From positions 1,439,766 to 1,503,765 of the forward strand of contig NW_022985171.1 of NCBI RefSeq assembly GCF_010093535.1: a DNA stretch of 64,000 nucleotides, in the 5' to 3' direction. Position numbers and translations under genes: made by a program. Source of the DNA: Lindgomyces ingoldianus (taxonomy: Eukaryota; Ascomycota; Dothideomycetes; Pleosporales; Lindgomycetaceae). Below the pieces are notes generated by a model. The model saw only the letters and a list, made by a program, of their open reading frames with translations, made no database searches and was not told the DNA's origin. This document shows positions 45,955 through 57,183 of this stretch, one piece after another. The stretch's first letter is position 1. Every line of letters begins with the position of its first letter.

Positions 45955-46385
45955 GTGATCGGAGAGCTCAAGTTGCTGAGGTGGGACGTCTATGGGCTGT
46001 ATATCTCGGGGATCGCAATTTGTGAGTGCTGAGGCGCAGCGCTGGCAGTGGAGGTTTCTTCTGGGACCGAGATAGCAGTTGCTCAGGGCTCTCCGGGCCG
46101 AGATTTAGCCAACCCGGTGTCAGACTCTTGAGGTCTATGCTCGGTGTTCTGGGTCCCTTGAAGAGCTGGTTCGGCGGTCTACACCTCGTAAGGTAAATCG
46201 GCATGGAGAGTGTGTCGGGAGTCGCTATTCTCTTCTAGACCTAGCTCAACAGGCTCATGAGCAATAAGAGCGAACACCCCTTCTAAACCTAAATCGGCAG
46301 GCTCTCGAAAAATGTAAACAGAACCGTCTAGAGTATTACATAGCATTTCTTCAAAGGTTGAAATTGGCAGGTTTGGAGATCTCAT
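45955..46385 (-). pseudogene. Decayed coding exon at the island border
   Basis: One minus frame runs from 46385 (MRSPNLPISTFEEML) to about 45955, broken only by three stops: TAG at 46179-46181, a TGA and a TAG. Each could arise from CAG or CGA by a single C-to-T change. The peptide is acidic and Pro/Ser-rich with a small internal repeat (EPADLGLEG, EPVELGLEE). An acceptor-like TTGCTTCCAG precedes 46385. A further exon may lie at about 46564-46694, ending in a GTGAGA donor with a CTAAC...TTCTTAG intron. I do not recognise the family. Confidence 0.4.
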
Positions 46386-46699
46386 CTGGAAGCAAGGACA
46401 GTTAAGAACTAATGGCAGCGAGCGGGTACTTAGCGCTGATCATAGGGTAGGAGCTGTCATGAGCGAGCAAGGGAGAGTCTTAAGGAAGGTGCATGCTGCC
46501 ATTCGAATTAACTAAGAAATGTTAGAAACTAGGTCAATTTCCCAATGATAGGGCATTCTCACCTTCCTTAGTTGGAGGATCGCAGGTCTTGAGCTGAAGC
46601 TAGGTGTCGACAAAGTAGACATTCTTCGATGGGAGCTTCGAGGAAGGTGCCGCGGAGTAGGTACGAGTGCGGGAAGTGACCATGACGAAATCATGGCCC

Positions 46700-47459
46700 T
46701 GAAGGGGAAATCCGTGCCGAATTCAATTCGAGAAGTCTCTGACTGCGCTTCCCAGAGAGACAGCGCCTGGCTTTATAGATGCGACCGACTCTGCGTCTGC
46801 AAATTGGAGAAAGTTTTTGCAACGGCGCTGCCGGGCAGTCCGTGTCGTCTCGCCGTGAATATTAACTACGCTCCGCCACCAGTCTGACACCACATGGGCC
46901 TGATTAGTATCGTGCAATGTATGAATCATATACCTATGGCCCCAAGGTTGGGCCCTCGCGTTCTCGGCATCCTCGACATGCGCTGAGCCATTCTCAGTTG
47001 CTCGGTCTCATCATCTGTGTCAGTGCAGACTGGGGAGCATTGTGCGGCACACTTGCCTTCGCGCTGACATTGAGGAATGGTATAATAGGGTAATAGGCAC
47101 AGATCTACTGTGCACGGGAGAGAGTAAGCAGAAAAAAGGGGTGAAGGTTGAGAGGCTTAGAGTGAAACAACACCGAGACGTGGGAAGCTCCTTATAAGTT
47201 AACTGACAACGATTAAGTAATGAATACAGATCGATCGTAGATCTAAGACTCTCCGGTGCCAAAAAAATCGCTGGCTTAGATGCCTCCACTTTCGGAGGCA
47301 AATCCCTCCAGGTATGGAGGCGTCTAAGCCAACCCAACATCGTGTATAGGGAAGATATACAATCTTACGTTTTCCTCTATTCCTGCACTTTTCTTAGATT
47401 CCTTGTAAAGTAATATTTCTAATAGCTATTAGTTACTGTGAGGCTATTAATCTCCCCTA
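46700..47459. other. Gene-poor stretch, nothing supported
   Basis: About 760 bp with only short frames that show no domain. Base composition is near that of the gene blocks, not the island. Confidence 0.5.
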
Positions 47460-47982
47460 CTCCACTCTAACGTACACATTTCTTAGCCCCGGAATGCCTT
47501 CTTGCATTCTCAGCAACAATTCTCCCCAAACGATTCGAAAGTCTCAGAAATGTCCAGTTTGAATTTCAAAATTGGTTCGGCATCAATCGCCACGACTACA
47601 GCAAGCTTAATTTCTTCCCCGCTCCCATCTCAAGCAGTTCTACAACCCGGCGCCCCTGAAACCGAATGAAGAGGAATTAGGGATTTAGCCGATGGTATGT
47701 GAGGTTCTTGCCCATATGAAGGGGTTGAAGAATCCGAGAGTAATTATTGCTGATAATGTGTTCAGCATTAGATTTCATGAATTGGATAAGAATAGTTACT
47801 GCGACCTAGTTTTAAAGCCTCTGGAGGCTGTAAGTGTGAGAGGTAAACATCAAATTGAGGTTGAGATGGAATGGAAATCGAAAAGGTATCCGAATCCGAA
47901 GGTGGTGGGACAATGGGAGAGAGTAATTGAAGGCGAAGAAGTGTGGAGGTTTGGCGAGGCGTGGGACACGCATACAGCGTGA
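47460..47982 (+). pseudogene. Fragment of a fungal protein of the 2EXR/DUF7730 style
   Basis: The plus strand reads APECLLAFSATILPKRFESL then NVQFEFQNWFG in one frame. After a frame change it reads SHLKQFYNPAPLKPNEEELG, a TAG stop, then PMVCEVLAHMKGLKNPRVII and further to 47982. The pattern (FLxPxxLxxFSxTILPxRxxxLRxVxFxF, then a tryptophan-led helix with HMKGLKxxRV) recalls short-lived fungal 2EXR/DUF7730 proteins. The stop sits where such proteins have Trp, so TGG to TAG would explain it. No N-terminal exon found. Family assignment is by impression. Confidence 0.35.
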
Positions 47983-49442
47983 GCTACTGCTTACGAAATT
48001 CCTTGCTCACGGTATGAAGATTCTCTATACTTTCTTAGTATCATATTTAGTACAATGTGAGATGTTTCTCATTATTGGCTCTGATTAGCTTCGCTTGGCA
48101 TTTCAACTCTCAAGACAGAAGCAAAAGATCAGTGCGAATACAGGTAGGGTTAGCAGAGCCTGGCTGCGCGCTCCCCACCTCTTTCGCCGACCTCATCAGA
48201 ATACCTTAGTGACAAATTGGCAATGGCTTTAAGCCCACAGATCGTATTTTGGGTTTAGTTCTTCTGGCTTCATGGTACCTTCATTGCGACAGTCCTGGGA
48301 AGCGATCAACCATAAAATAGAGAAGCACTACGAAAAGAACGCTCACTACAAGCGGAGGCTGAAGTGGAGGTAGATCAAAGAACTAATACCTCCTCCAAGT
48401 TCTAGGAAAAAGAGCACTCGCCCTGCCCTTTGGTCACAGAGATGAGAGGGAAGCATCTGACTAAAGAGAATCGCTCTTCTTTAGGCTCCCGTGGGAGCGT
48501 AGGGAGATAGTGTACAAGGAGTATATTAACACCGAAACCATTTATATTGCCATCAGTCATTGACCTTCCTATTCTTCTTATTCCTTCTACCTCATCACTT
48601 GTAGATTCTCCCTTATTGATTGAAAGCTATTGAGCTTTGTTGGCAAAGGGTCACAGGGGCGCATTGGAAGGGAAGTTGAAAAAAACGGAGTAATTGAGCT
48701 AAGCAGAGGATACGTTCTTAAAATCTGAAGTGGACGCCAGGGGGCATCACAAAGATAGAATTTCCTATCCCAAGTCAGACTGGTTGGAAGAATACAGAGC
48801 GGAAAGGGTGCTCTTTTTTGCTGAGGGGACTTTGAGCGGTTCGGCAAATGAGGCTTGTGCTTACCGCAAGAAAAACAGTCCTTCTGGGGATGCAACCAAA
48901 ATAGACTTAGCGTCTTTCCAATGCGGATTTGAAACGACGTCCAACCTAACTTAAACCTCATCCCATCAAAATCTCCCCTCATCCATCGCGAATACGTAAC
49001 AAGAATGGTGTTGGGTTCCCGAATGCCAATGTACAGTTACTCGCCACACGCCATGCCCGTAGCACATAGAACACAGCACCCGTTACCCAACTTGAAAGGT
49101 TGTCTCGAATCGGAGACCGAGAAACGATGCTCGAACATGGAAAGTTCGAAGCTAGAGCTGAGGAGACGAGAAACGCCAATCGACTTCCTTTCGGACTCCA
49201 ATCCTGCGAACGCGAATGCGATAAAGATTTGATATCACGATAGGACATACTGCTCCGTTGCTCTGCATCCAATTTTTCGTATAGCTATTTCTACAACCAT
49301 CGCCAATAATTCATAGATACAAAGAGGCCAGACCTCAGCGAATCAATAGACTGAAGATAAGAAATTGCCTCGAAACCAGGCAACAGCCGCGCACCAGCAG
49401 TCTCTGTTTTCCAACCGCAGACCCACTCTTTGGAAGACAGAT
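47983..49442. other. Gene-poor stretch, nothing supported
   Basis: 1.46 kb. Two overlapping frames of about 75-130 codons on opposite strands (48587-48982 and 48730-48954) have no domain, no signal peptide and no splice support. It includes the 3' side of the repeat-protein gene. Confidence 0.5.
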
Positions 49443-50245
49443 TCATGCCCTGTTCGCCTTCTTAGCCTTGCCCTTGCCTTTGTGGTGCGGTTCTGGCTCC
49501 GGTGAAGCTTCTCGAGCTTGCTTCTTTCCTTTCCCCTTGTGGTGAGGTTCCGGCTCTGGCTCGGCCGCGCGGGCTTGCTTCTTGCCCTTGCCCTTGTGGT
49601 GAGGTTCCGGTTCTGGTTCAGCCTCGCGAGCTTGCTTCTTCCCCTTCCCCTTATGGTGAGGCTCGGGGATAGGTTCCGGCTCGGCTTCACGGTTCTGCTT
49701 CTTGCCCTTGCCCTTGTGGTGAGGTTCCGGTTCCGGTTCAGCCTCACGAGCTTGCTTCTTCCCTTTTCCCTTATGGTGGGGCTCGGGGATAGGTTCCGGC
49801 TCGGCTTCACGGTTCTGCTTCTTGCCCTTGCCCTTGTGGTGGGGCTCAGGGATAGGCTCGGGCTCAGCTTCGCGATTTTGCTTTTTTCCCTTTCCTTTGT
49901 GGTGAGGTTCCGGGACGGCCACTGGATCTGGCTCTCTCTTGTTCTGTTTCTTGCCCTTACCCTTATGGTGAGGCACTGGTGAACGCCGGTTCACCTTTTT
50001 GCCCTTTCCCTTGTGATGAGGATAGGGAGCAGGCTCACGAAGGCGAAGAGCGTTGACGAAAGAAGAAGCAAGTACTGGACCACTTCCCTACATACTATTA
50101 GCTAAGACTTAGGCATTTAAGACAGACATATACTTACAGGTTCACGAGCCTCAACTACGTCAGCGTTAAAAGGCTTGTCAGCAACAACATATGCCACAGT
50201 TGAAGCGCTGAAGGCGAGTAGGGGAAGGAAGCCGTTGAGCCTCAT
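49443..50245 (-). CDS. Secreted tandem-repeat protein, candidate kexin-processed peptide precursor
   Basis: 250-aa protein from exons 50138-50245 and 49443-50087. The 50-bp intron has donor GTAAGT and acceptor TGTAG, and the frame is kept. Residues 1-22 (MRLNGFLPLLAFSASTVAYVVA) form a signal peptide. A short pro-region (DKPFNADVVEAREP...LRLREPAPYP) leads into ten copies of HHKGKGK(K), spaced 19-22 residues apart by linkers such as QNREAEPEPIPEP, QAREAEPEPEP and, once, QNKREPDPVAVPEP. KK, KR and RR pairs are possible Kex2 sites. The EA/EP/IP dipeptides resemble trimming sites of Ste13-type dipeptidyl peptidase, as in alpha-factor precursors. The repeats have no Cys, Tyr, Trp or Phe. It could instead be a plain cationic secreted or wall protein. 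A UstYa-family gene is divergent 1.24 kb away. Confidence 0.8.
49455..50025 (-). repeat. Coding minisatellite of the repeat protein (10 units)
   Basis: Ten in-frame units of about 57-66 bp. Neighbouring units differ at synonymous third positions as well as by two alternating linker types (IPEP-containing and shorter), so the array is not freshly amplified throughout. Units 2, 3 and 5 share one type, and units 4 and 6 the other. Confidence 0.85.
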
Positions 50246-51486
50246 GATGAAGATACGAAAGGAATGTACGGGTCAGCCAATTACAATGAACGAAGGATGG
50301 ACCGGCCACCGACTACGGAGGAGAAGCAAAAAGGAGTTTGAGCAAGTTTGAGAACGATCGACGCGCTGCCAACATGGTCTGATGGGACGCGTGAACCTTT
50401 ATACTCAAGTGGATGCAGTTCTTCTTGATCAGGTCTTGATTGGTTGGTGTCTGGATTCTAGATGGCATTAACGATGTTGGCTCAGAGGCTACAATGGCAG
50501 CCATACGCGAGTCCGGAAGCCCTTACTCTAGGGCGTGCATCGTCTCGTGTTCTAAGGGGAGACGCGCTATGCCTCGGGCGGGAATATGTCCTGTTTCCAT
50601 TATAACCCAGCCAGGCGAGATTAGGTAAACCCGGCCGCTGAACGGTTAAAGCGGATGTCATAATCGAGAGCCTGCAATCTAGTAAACTAGAAAGGATCGT
50701 GAACTGCCCCTTCAAGTGCCAACCTCACCAATGGCATGTTTGCGCTGTCTAACCTCATGAAGAGTCCTTGGCAAGGCGCAAAACGTGGTGAAACGATGCT
50801 GGAGTGTCGTGGCTGCTCCGGGCTGTCAGTCCAAAATGCCGCTGCACCTGAGGCTTCCAAACAGGAAACTTTTGGCGTTGAGAGAAAGTTGACACGGAAG
50901 CTTATGCGTCACCAGAGTCTCAAATGCCTTGCCACACCCAGAATATCCCTTGTTAGTTAGATCGCCAAGATAAAACATTGGTGAAGGGCCAAGAGTTCCA
51001 AGACATCGCTTAGCGCCTGTCTCCAAACCGAAACGGGACCACTGACCAACCACAATCCACCACTGTCCCGTTGCAAAAGCCTGGAAAGCGGTTAGCCTGG
51101 CCGTTACAGGATGCCTGAGGCACGGTGTTACTTGCCCAAAGGCTTGCTGAAATGCGCAGACCCTCCTCTTCAGTGTTCCCAACTCAGACACCCATCGCAG
51201 CCTGATACCGTGGGACTATGCCATGAGCTTCACGAGGAATACTACTACTAATGCGGACGGCTGTTTGTTCTGAGACGTATGATCGACCTTTCAGGTTTCT
51301 CACGCAAAGCGTTCTCTTCCAGACCAACTACCAGGTCTCCTCTGTCTTCGAGATTCCAGCGTTGAGCGCTCTTCCTCGTCTTCAATTCTCCCCCTTCGCT
51401 GGTCGAATTTACATCGCAATTTTTGTGTATAACACTTTAATTACTAGTAGATCGGACAACCCCACCGTCTCCAATCGTCCTTCATC
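50246..51486. promoter_or_regulatory. Divergent intergenic region between repeat protein and UstYa gene
   Basis: 1.24 kb between the two start codons. It must hold both promoters. Short frames on both strands show no domain. No binding site for a known cluster regulator was recognised by eye. Confidence 0.45.
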
Positions 51487-52419
51487 ATGGATTCGAAGTA
51501 CACAGATCGAGACGATTTGAGTTCTGAAGGCGACTACGAAAAGACAGCCTTCCTCAACAACCACTATATCAAAGAAGCCAAGACGAAGAGGGGCATGCTA
51601 TGGATCACACTCTTTAACCTCTTCTTATTCACAATATCGATCATGATCCTCATATGCGCAATCTTCTCCCAAAGCACAACGTACATTCATTCGGCGGCGA
51701 AGTTGATGGATGACTTCGATATCTATTGTGAGTAGTATCTCTTAGCTGAGCGATCCTCTTTGTTAACTCAGCTAGCTCCTGCCGCACACGTGGTAGAATA
51801 CCATCACGTCAAGTTTGAGTTCCCAAATCCGCTCAACGCATCCAAATATGTCGGCATCACGGACGATGTTGACAATGCTTGGATGGACATTGCTTACCGT
51901 GAGTCATCAAATCAACTCTCCCCTCTGCTAATTTAACTCTCCCTGCAGTACCGGATCAAATGGTTCGAGTAGAAGACATGGCGAAGCTCCAAAAGCCACT
52001 CGACTCAATGAAGGTCACTGACCCCAAGACCGGAGAGGGCGGGTACCGTGTTGGCCTAGAAGTTTTCCATCAACTTCACTGCTTGAATCTATTGCGCATG
52101 TCGACGTACCCGGATTACTACACTAAGTTGTGGTGGTCGGATACTAATGACAAACCCGAGAAAGTGCGAATGCATCTCGGTACATCATTCCTACTCTCTA
52201 TCTTCTCAAGCGGAGTTACTAATTGTCATTGTAGACCATTGCATTGAGATTCTAAGAGAGAATCTCATGTGCCAAGCCGATGTAAACGTTTTCACTTTCC
52301 ATGAGAAGCCGGGGCTCGAGGGGTTTTGGCCCGATTATGAGCAGCACCATGCGTGTAGGAACTTTGATCAGATTAGGCAGTGGGCTTTGGATAATGCCAT
52401 GCCGTATGCGGATGTGTGA
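51487..52419 (+). CDS. UstYa-family (DUF3328) oxidase-like membrane protein
   Basis: 259-aa protein from exons 51487-51727, 51776-51898, 51949-52179 and 52235-52419. The three introns are 48, 50 and 55 bp (donors GTGAGT, GTGAGT, GTACAT; acceptors GCTAG, TGCAG, TGTAG), with all junctions in frame. A cytosolic N-terminus precedes one transmembrane helix (about 37-61, MLWITLFNLFLFTISIMIL). The lumenal domain has SPAAHVVEY, then DDVDNAWMDIAY, then the two family motifs: HQLHC at about 162-166 and DHC at 199-201 followed by IEILRENLMC. Together these are the HxxHC...HCxxxLR signature of UstYa/UstYb, which cross-link or hydroxylate peptides in ustiloxin, phomopsin, asperipin and related fungal RiPP pathways. 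Other UstYa-like proteins act in non-peptide pathways, so the partner must come from context. Confidence 0.92.
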
Positions 52420-54167
52420 ACACGAATTATCGCCAATAAAAGAGAAGAGAAACATAGAAATTTTGAATGTGAACAACATAATTGTACATAATAAACAAGC
52501 CTGGAATTTGGAGCGCTCAATGGATACCCTTTGAATCAGACACTCGGGGAATATTTGCAGGTATTGGGATCCTCCAACAGTTATGTGCTTTCGTCCCGCC
52601 TTCCGTAGTAAGGGTACATATCCTTCTTGCGGCTCTTCTATCGCACCTCCACTATTCTACATTCTTCATTTCTTCATAGCCTGTCTTTCTTCTTTTCGGG
52701 CTCCCTTTCTCCTTTGTCTAAATTTTACCGTCGCCTTTGCAATGATCGACCGTGATCGACGGAACATGTTCTATCCGGTCCACATTTGTCACCAGCTAGT
52801 TTCAAACTTTCAATCAGCAGTCAGTAAAGAGTCGGGTGTTTCTCAACCGAGCTCTTGGAAAGCTGATATACGGCAGCTTGTGTCTCTGTATTATGCGGCG
52901 CCCGAAACTCAGGCCTGCGAATATGCTTGCTACCATGTCATCCTTAGTCGCATTAAACGCATTTGGATGGAAATGTAGGTTTTGTGGATCTGAGTGGCTA
53001 GTTAGATAGCCTTAGAAACGTCTTGCTGGCTCAGAGTGAACGAAGGTATCGGTACTTCTGAGGCAAGCGAGCGAGGAAGTCGGGTTTGACGTTTTCACCG
53101 TGTGAACTCCGTCATTTGTTGCTCGTTCGAACTCTCGAAGGCCAAGTCCCCACCATTGACGGTTTACTCACTAAAGCGCAAGCTTTCCCCCTTCGATCGA
53201 ATAGTCCACCGGCCTAGGCTTTAGCACTTAAAGTTTAAAATTGCAGTTGATAATTTTGCTATGATCATTGCTCATACGTCATGATCTAACGTTAGCATGA
53301 ACGCTTTAAGGTTCAGTCAAGCTGGCCGAGACAATCGCAAGAGTAAAACATCACACCCAGCCATTGCAGTATTCCTCTAGTTCGCAATATACTGAATGCT
53401 GTGCTCTCATTTCTAATTACCTCTCGACATTGCAGCTGATCCCAAAATAACGAATGTCGGTATTCAACAACCCGATTAGATCTTTACATTGTAATTTAAT
53501 ATAGCGGGCCTACGGGACGGCATCACTGGACCCTAAGGGACCTCGCGCTATGCAGACGCTGCACCGAGCTTCATCAGTTGCGCGTCCGGGTCTTTTGAAC
53601 TTAGTCCATGAGGCCCAAAGAGAGCCGCGTCGTTTGCAATTCTGAACTCATTACCAGCGTGTCACATTGATATGCTCGCATCGGCATGCTTTCCCCCAAT
53701 CCGTTAGCCCATCTACTAAGCGATGAATGATCCAATGAGCATCGTCAAAACTGCCATGAGTTGCCACTTGAGAGTTGGGCGGTTTAGCCGGATATTCAAC
53801 CCTAGCCAGGATTTCCGCCAACCCCAAATGGAAATTTATATACTGATATGAAAACGCGCAGCAAATCTACCCAGATTCTGGTATTTCAGATATTTTCGCG
53901 GTGGTTGCTGGGCAAATTGTGGGGAGAGCAGGGAGGCTGGTGGGTGCTTGGTGATAAGGCCACGTCCAGGTGGGCAAAGGCTTGCTTATACATAGTTCTT
54001 AAGGCCCGGGGCTCGTATTTGCGCTCTTCTTGGTCTTCTCTTTGGCTTGTTTTGTGTGACAATCGAATTGTGTTGATCCCTAAGAAATCTCCTAAAACGT
54101 CAACTTCCACCCTCTTGCCGGTCAGGAACTAGTCACTTACGGGGCTTTTAGGACGCCTTTCTTCATC
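52420..54167. other. Gene-poor stretch, one doubtful small ORF
   Basis: 1.75 kb. A 78-codon plus-strand frame at 52742-52978 (MIDRDRRNMFYPVHICHQLV) has no recognisable domain and no splice signals, and I give it little weight. A TTTATATACTG box near 53835 and AT-rich spacers precede the next gene. No other feature seen. Confidence 0.45.
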
Positions 54168-54765
54168 ATGCACATTACTGTGCTCGCTTTTGCTTTGGCG
54201 GCTACGGCTGTTGCTTCACCGTATCAGTGGGCCGCTCCTCGAGCTGTTCAGCTCGGTCGGTATGCTCTCGCTCCAAATGCAACCAACGGATCGACTCCCA
54301 CCAATACATCCAGTGGCCACCATAACCCACACAAAGAGCCGACCCCGTCATTCATCCAAGCTTGCAACTGTCCAAAACCTATTGTACCAGTCGATCAATT
54401 AACGCCATCCGAGGTGAGCGATTCTCGTGTTTTGTGTTCATGATGGATAGCAGTGGAGAGCGAAAAGAGAAAGGAAAGATGGAGGGATACGTAGGATAAC
54501 TGAAAGCGGGACATATTTGGATGATTAATGGCGATAATAGAGAAGGACTTGGAAGGGTTGTACGCTGATGACTAACTGGGAGATGTAGAGATGCGAATTT
54601 GAATGGGCGGCCTCCATGGCATGCTACTACCAAGCGCAAGGTGGATGTCCCTCACCAAAACCACTTGCTGTAAGTCTCTTCCCCAAGTGGACGTTTAATT
54701 TCATCCACTGTTTTCAGAGAACTGACGCTCGATTGTGCAGTGCTAAGTGCAAAGCCGATGCTTGA
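54168..54765 (+). CDS. Small secreted cysteine-rich protein
   Basis: Exon 1 is 54168-54413 and exon 2 is 54589-54669. The intron between them is 175 bp (GTGAGC...GACTAAC...GATGTAG). A second intron starts at 54670 (GTAAGT), and its acceptor is ambiguous. CTGAC followed by TGTGCAG gives an end at 54746 (last residues KPLAC, six Cys in total). An earlier TTTTCAG gives exon 54718-54765 and 124 aa with seven Cys. The signal peptide is MHITVLAFALAATAVAS. A Thr/Asn/Ser-rich segment with N-glycosylation sequons (NATNGS, NTSSG) precedes the Cys core: CNCP, RCEFEWAASMACYYQAQGGC. The size and pattern suit a secreted effector-like or cell-surface protein. No known family was recognised, and no toxic activity can be inferred. 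Confidence 0.65.
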
Positions 54766-55669
54766 AGCATCAATTCCGGTATCGGATCGCTATCTTCTAA
54801 GTGGAAAGGAAATGAATATGTAGAGCACGGAGGTGTGCTTCCGATGTGCCAAGTGTCCGCGCTAGAAGTTTTTTTTTTTTTTTTTTGTGGGGACGGGAGG
54901 TTGCATTATGTTTGTTGGTGGTAGACGTATTCTGTTCTTCGTAGTACATATTGATTCATCAGTTTGTGGAATAGACAACGCGACATACGAATGCTGATCT
55001 TCAACAGCACTAATAAGGTGTGCCTATATAAACAAATGAAACTCGCAAACATGGAGAATTCAAGTCATCGGACAGGTCTTGGTATTTAGGCACCCGCGTT
55101 CTATCGGCGAATGAGCTGGATGAAAACAAGTTGTTCGAGACGTATTTGAAGATAAAAGATGATGCCTGAATTGGAATTATTCGAGAACGCGTCATTGGGC
55201 TGGCGTGAATTCAGGGTCAGTAGAGAAACGAGGACACGTACTCGCGGAGCTTGTACGTCAAACTTCGGGCCCGTAGATTAGCCCACTGTTACACTGCGAT
55301 TCTATCAGCGGGGAAGCAAGTTAGGGTTTGGTGAAAAGAGGCGTTGAGAGATGAATGGAAGTCGCTGAAAGGCCCCGAGGTTGAGTGGGCGACAAGGATC
55401 AATATACTGACTAACCCAGTCCTGATCTTGCTTCCTGCTTCCTATTTAGCACTGGCACCCTTTTGCGTCTTTGCATTGCAAGACAGAATTCGCAGCCAAG
55501 GTGTCACTTCAAAATTTCGGTCGGATACGAGGCGAGCCAAAATGGCTCAGCCACCACGACTCGACCGCCATGCCAAGGCCCCACGATCCAGGCTTCCACT
55601 TTATTTATCTTTAAACCCGTTAAACACCTTCCGAACCATATCCCATTTTCTCTTTCGTATGCCCCAATC
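54766..55669. other. Intergenic region before ADP-ribosylglycohydrolase
   Basis: 0.9 kb containing an (T)18 tract and otherwise nothing supported. The frame of the next gene is open upstream to 55463, but the conserved part begins after 55670. Confidence 0.5.
54869..54886. repeat. (T)18 homopolymer
   Basis: Eighteen uninterrupted T residues about 100-130 bp after the stop of the cysteine-rich gene. It could mark the end of its 3' UTR or be a poly(dT) promoter element. Confidence 0.95.
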
Positions 55670-57183
55670 ATGGCAGACTTTGTTCATATCGAGCACCCAA
55701 CATCCGAAGACCCTCTCAACGACAAATCGAACAATGCCCGACCAACTCCACTAGAAGTCACACCTGCGAAGCCGGACCTGAGATTCTTGGATGTGCATCC
55801 TTTTGTCAGGCAAACCGTGATAGACCGGGTCTATGGATGTATAATTGGGTCTGCATTGGGAGACACAATTGGCTTGTACACGGAGTTCTTGCCGAAGCAT
55901 GCTTGTGAGACGATTTATAAAGAGAGGGCATTCAGGCTTGTAGAGCCTACAACGGAGTGGTATCCGGACAGCCATAGGAGTAAGTATGCCCTCATTAATC
56001 CTCGAGTTCTATCCAAAGTCAAGCATAGAGCATCCTTAACAAGCCGATAGATCGGTTCGAGAAATGCGCTTGGACAGACGATACAGATCAGGCCATCCTT
56101 ATTCTTCTTGCATATTTACAGGCCCAATCCTCTCCTGACGCCCTCAAAAAGGTTCCGCAAAGTTTCGCTTCACGCCTCCAAATCTGGTGCACTCAAGGCC
56201 TCCGAGCTCTTGATAGGCCCCCTTGCGGGATTGGCGCTCTCGTTGGCTCTGTGACCATGAACCCTGATTATCTAAAGGACCCGGTTGATATAGCTACCAA
56301 ACGGTGGCTGAAGACGCGACGACATGCAGCCCCCAATGGAAGCCTAATGCGGACACACCCAATTGGGGTGATTTGTGTCGGATTGAGTGAAGTGGAGACC
56401 TGGAACGTAGCGACGGAAGTGGGCAGAACGACTCATGTTGATCCACGATGTGTTGTTGCATGTTGCATTTCCGTGGGCTTGATCCGTGGTATGATCCGTG
56501 GAGAGATCCTCAGCGAAGGAGACGTTGATAAAGCGATTGAACGCGCATACAGCTGGGTGTTCGCGCAGCCAGAACTCATGAACCCAGGTCTCGATCCTGA
56601 CATTACCGAATGGGAAATCAAAAGACATCTTGAACGCAAAGAATTTGAGCGCCACGTTTACGCGACGAATTTACCAGAGTTACAACTCGATAGTGCTATG
56701 GAGATGGGATATATCTACAAGTGCTTGGGCTCTGCTCTTGTGACTCTGCGTAAGGCCATTCGCGCCTCAAAGATGGGTTCAATCTCGCCACCCGCGCTCT
56801 TCGAAGAATTAATTACGGATCTCATCATGGAAGGGGGTGACTCAGATACAAATGGAGCAGCGGCAGGTGCTCTCTTGGGTGCATGGGTAGACTATAGCAA
56901 CTTGCCTCCTCACTGGTCTAATGGACTGGCTCACAAGGAGTGGCTCATTTCTAAGACAAGACGGTTGACACAAGCCGTGGGAATTATAGAAGGCACAGTA
57001 GCCGAAGTCAAAGACGAGGCGCCGGATGGCGGGAAGGGACTGATGACCGAAAAGGAATTAGAGCAGAGAGATCGAGATTTCCTATTTGTGATCTTGCAGA
57101 AAGACAAGGAGAGGAAGGAAAAAGAAGAGAGAGAGAGAAGAAAGAGTCAGGGGAAAGGACTTGCTGGATGGTTCAAAAAGTGA
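55670..57183 (+). CDS. ADP-ribosylglycohydrolase family protein (ARH/DraG fold)
   Basis: 480-aa protein from exons 55670-55979 and 56051-57183. The 71-bp intron has GTAAGT, branch CTTAAC and acceptor GATAG, and the join gives RNRFEKCAWTDD. The frame is open further upstream, but MADFVHIEHPTSED is the likely start. Family motifs are in order: CIIGSALGDTIG at about 57-68, WTDDTDQAILI at about 111-121 (Mg-binding Thr-Asp-Asp), PNGSLMRTHPIG in the middle, and GGDSDTNGAAAGALLGA at about 365-381 (second metal site). The metal ligands appear intact. The C-terminus is a Lys/Glu-rich coil ending GWFKK. Enzymes of this fold remove ADP-ribose from proteins or hydrolyse related bonds. Substrate unknown. 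It stands 382 bp from the second transposon island yet shows no premature stop. Confidence 0.9.

Noticed and set aside
47020..47340. 106-codon minus-strand frame
   Set aside because: No domain, no signal peptide, low-complexity Ser/Leu translation and no splice signals.
49518..49982. 154-codon open frame opposite the repeat protein
   Set aside because: Periodic Leu/Val-rich translation is the antisense of the repeats; no start context or splice support.
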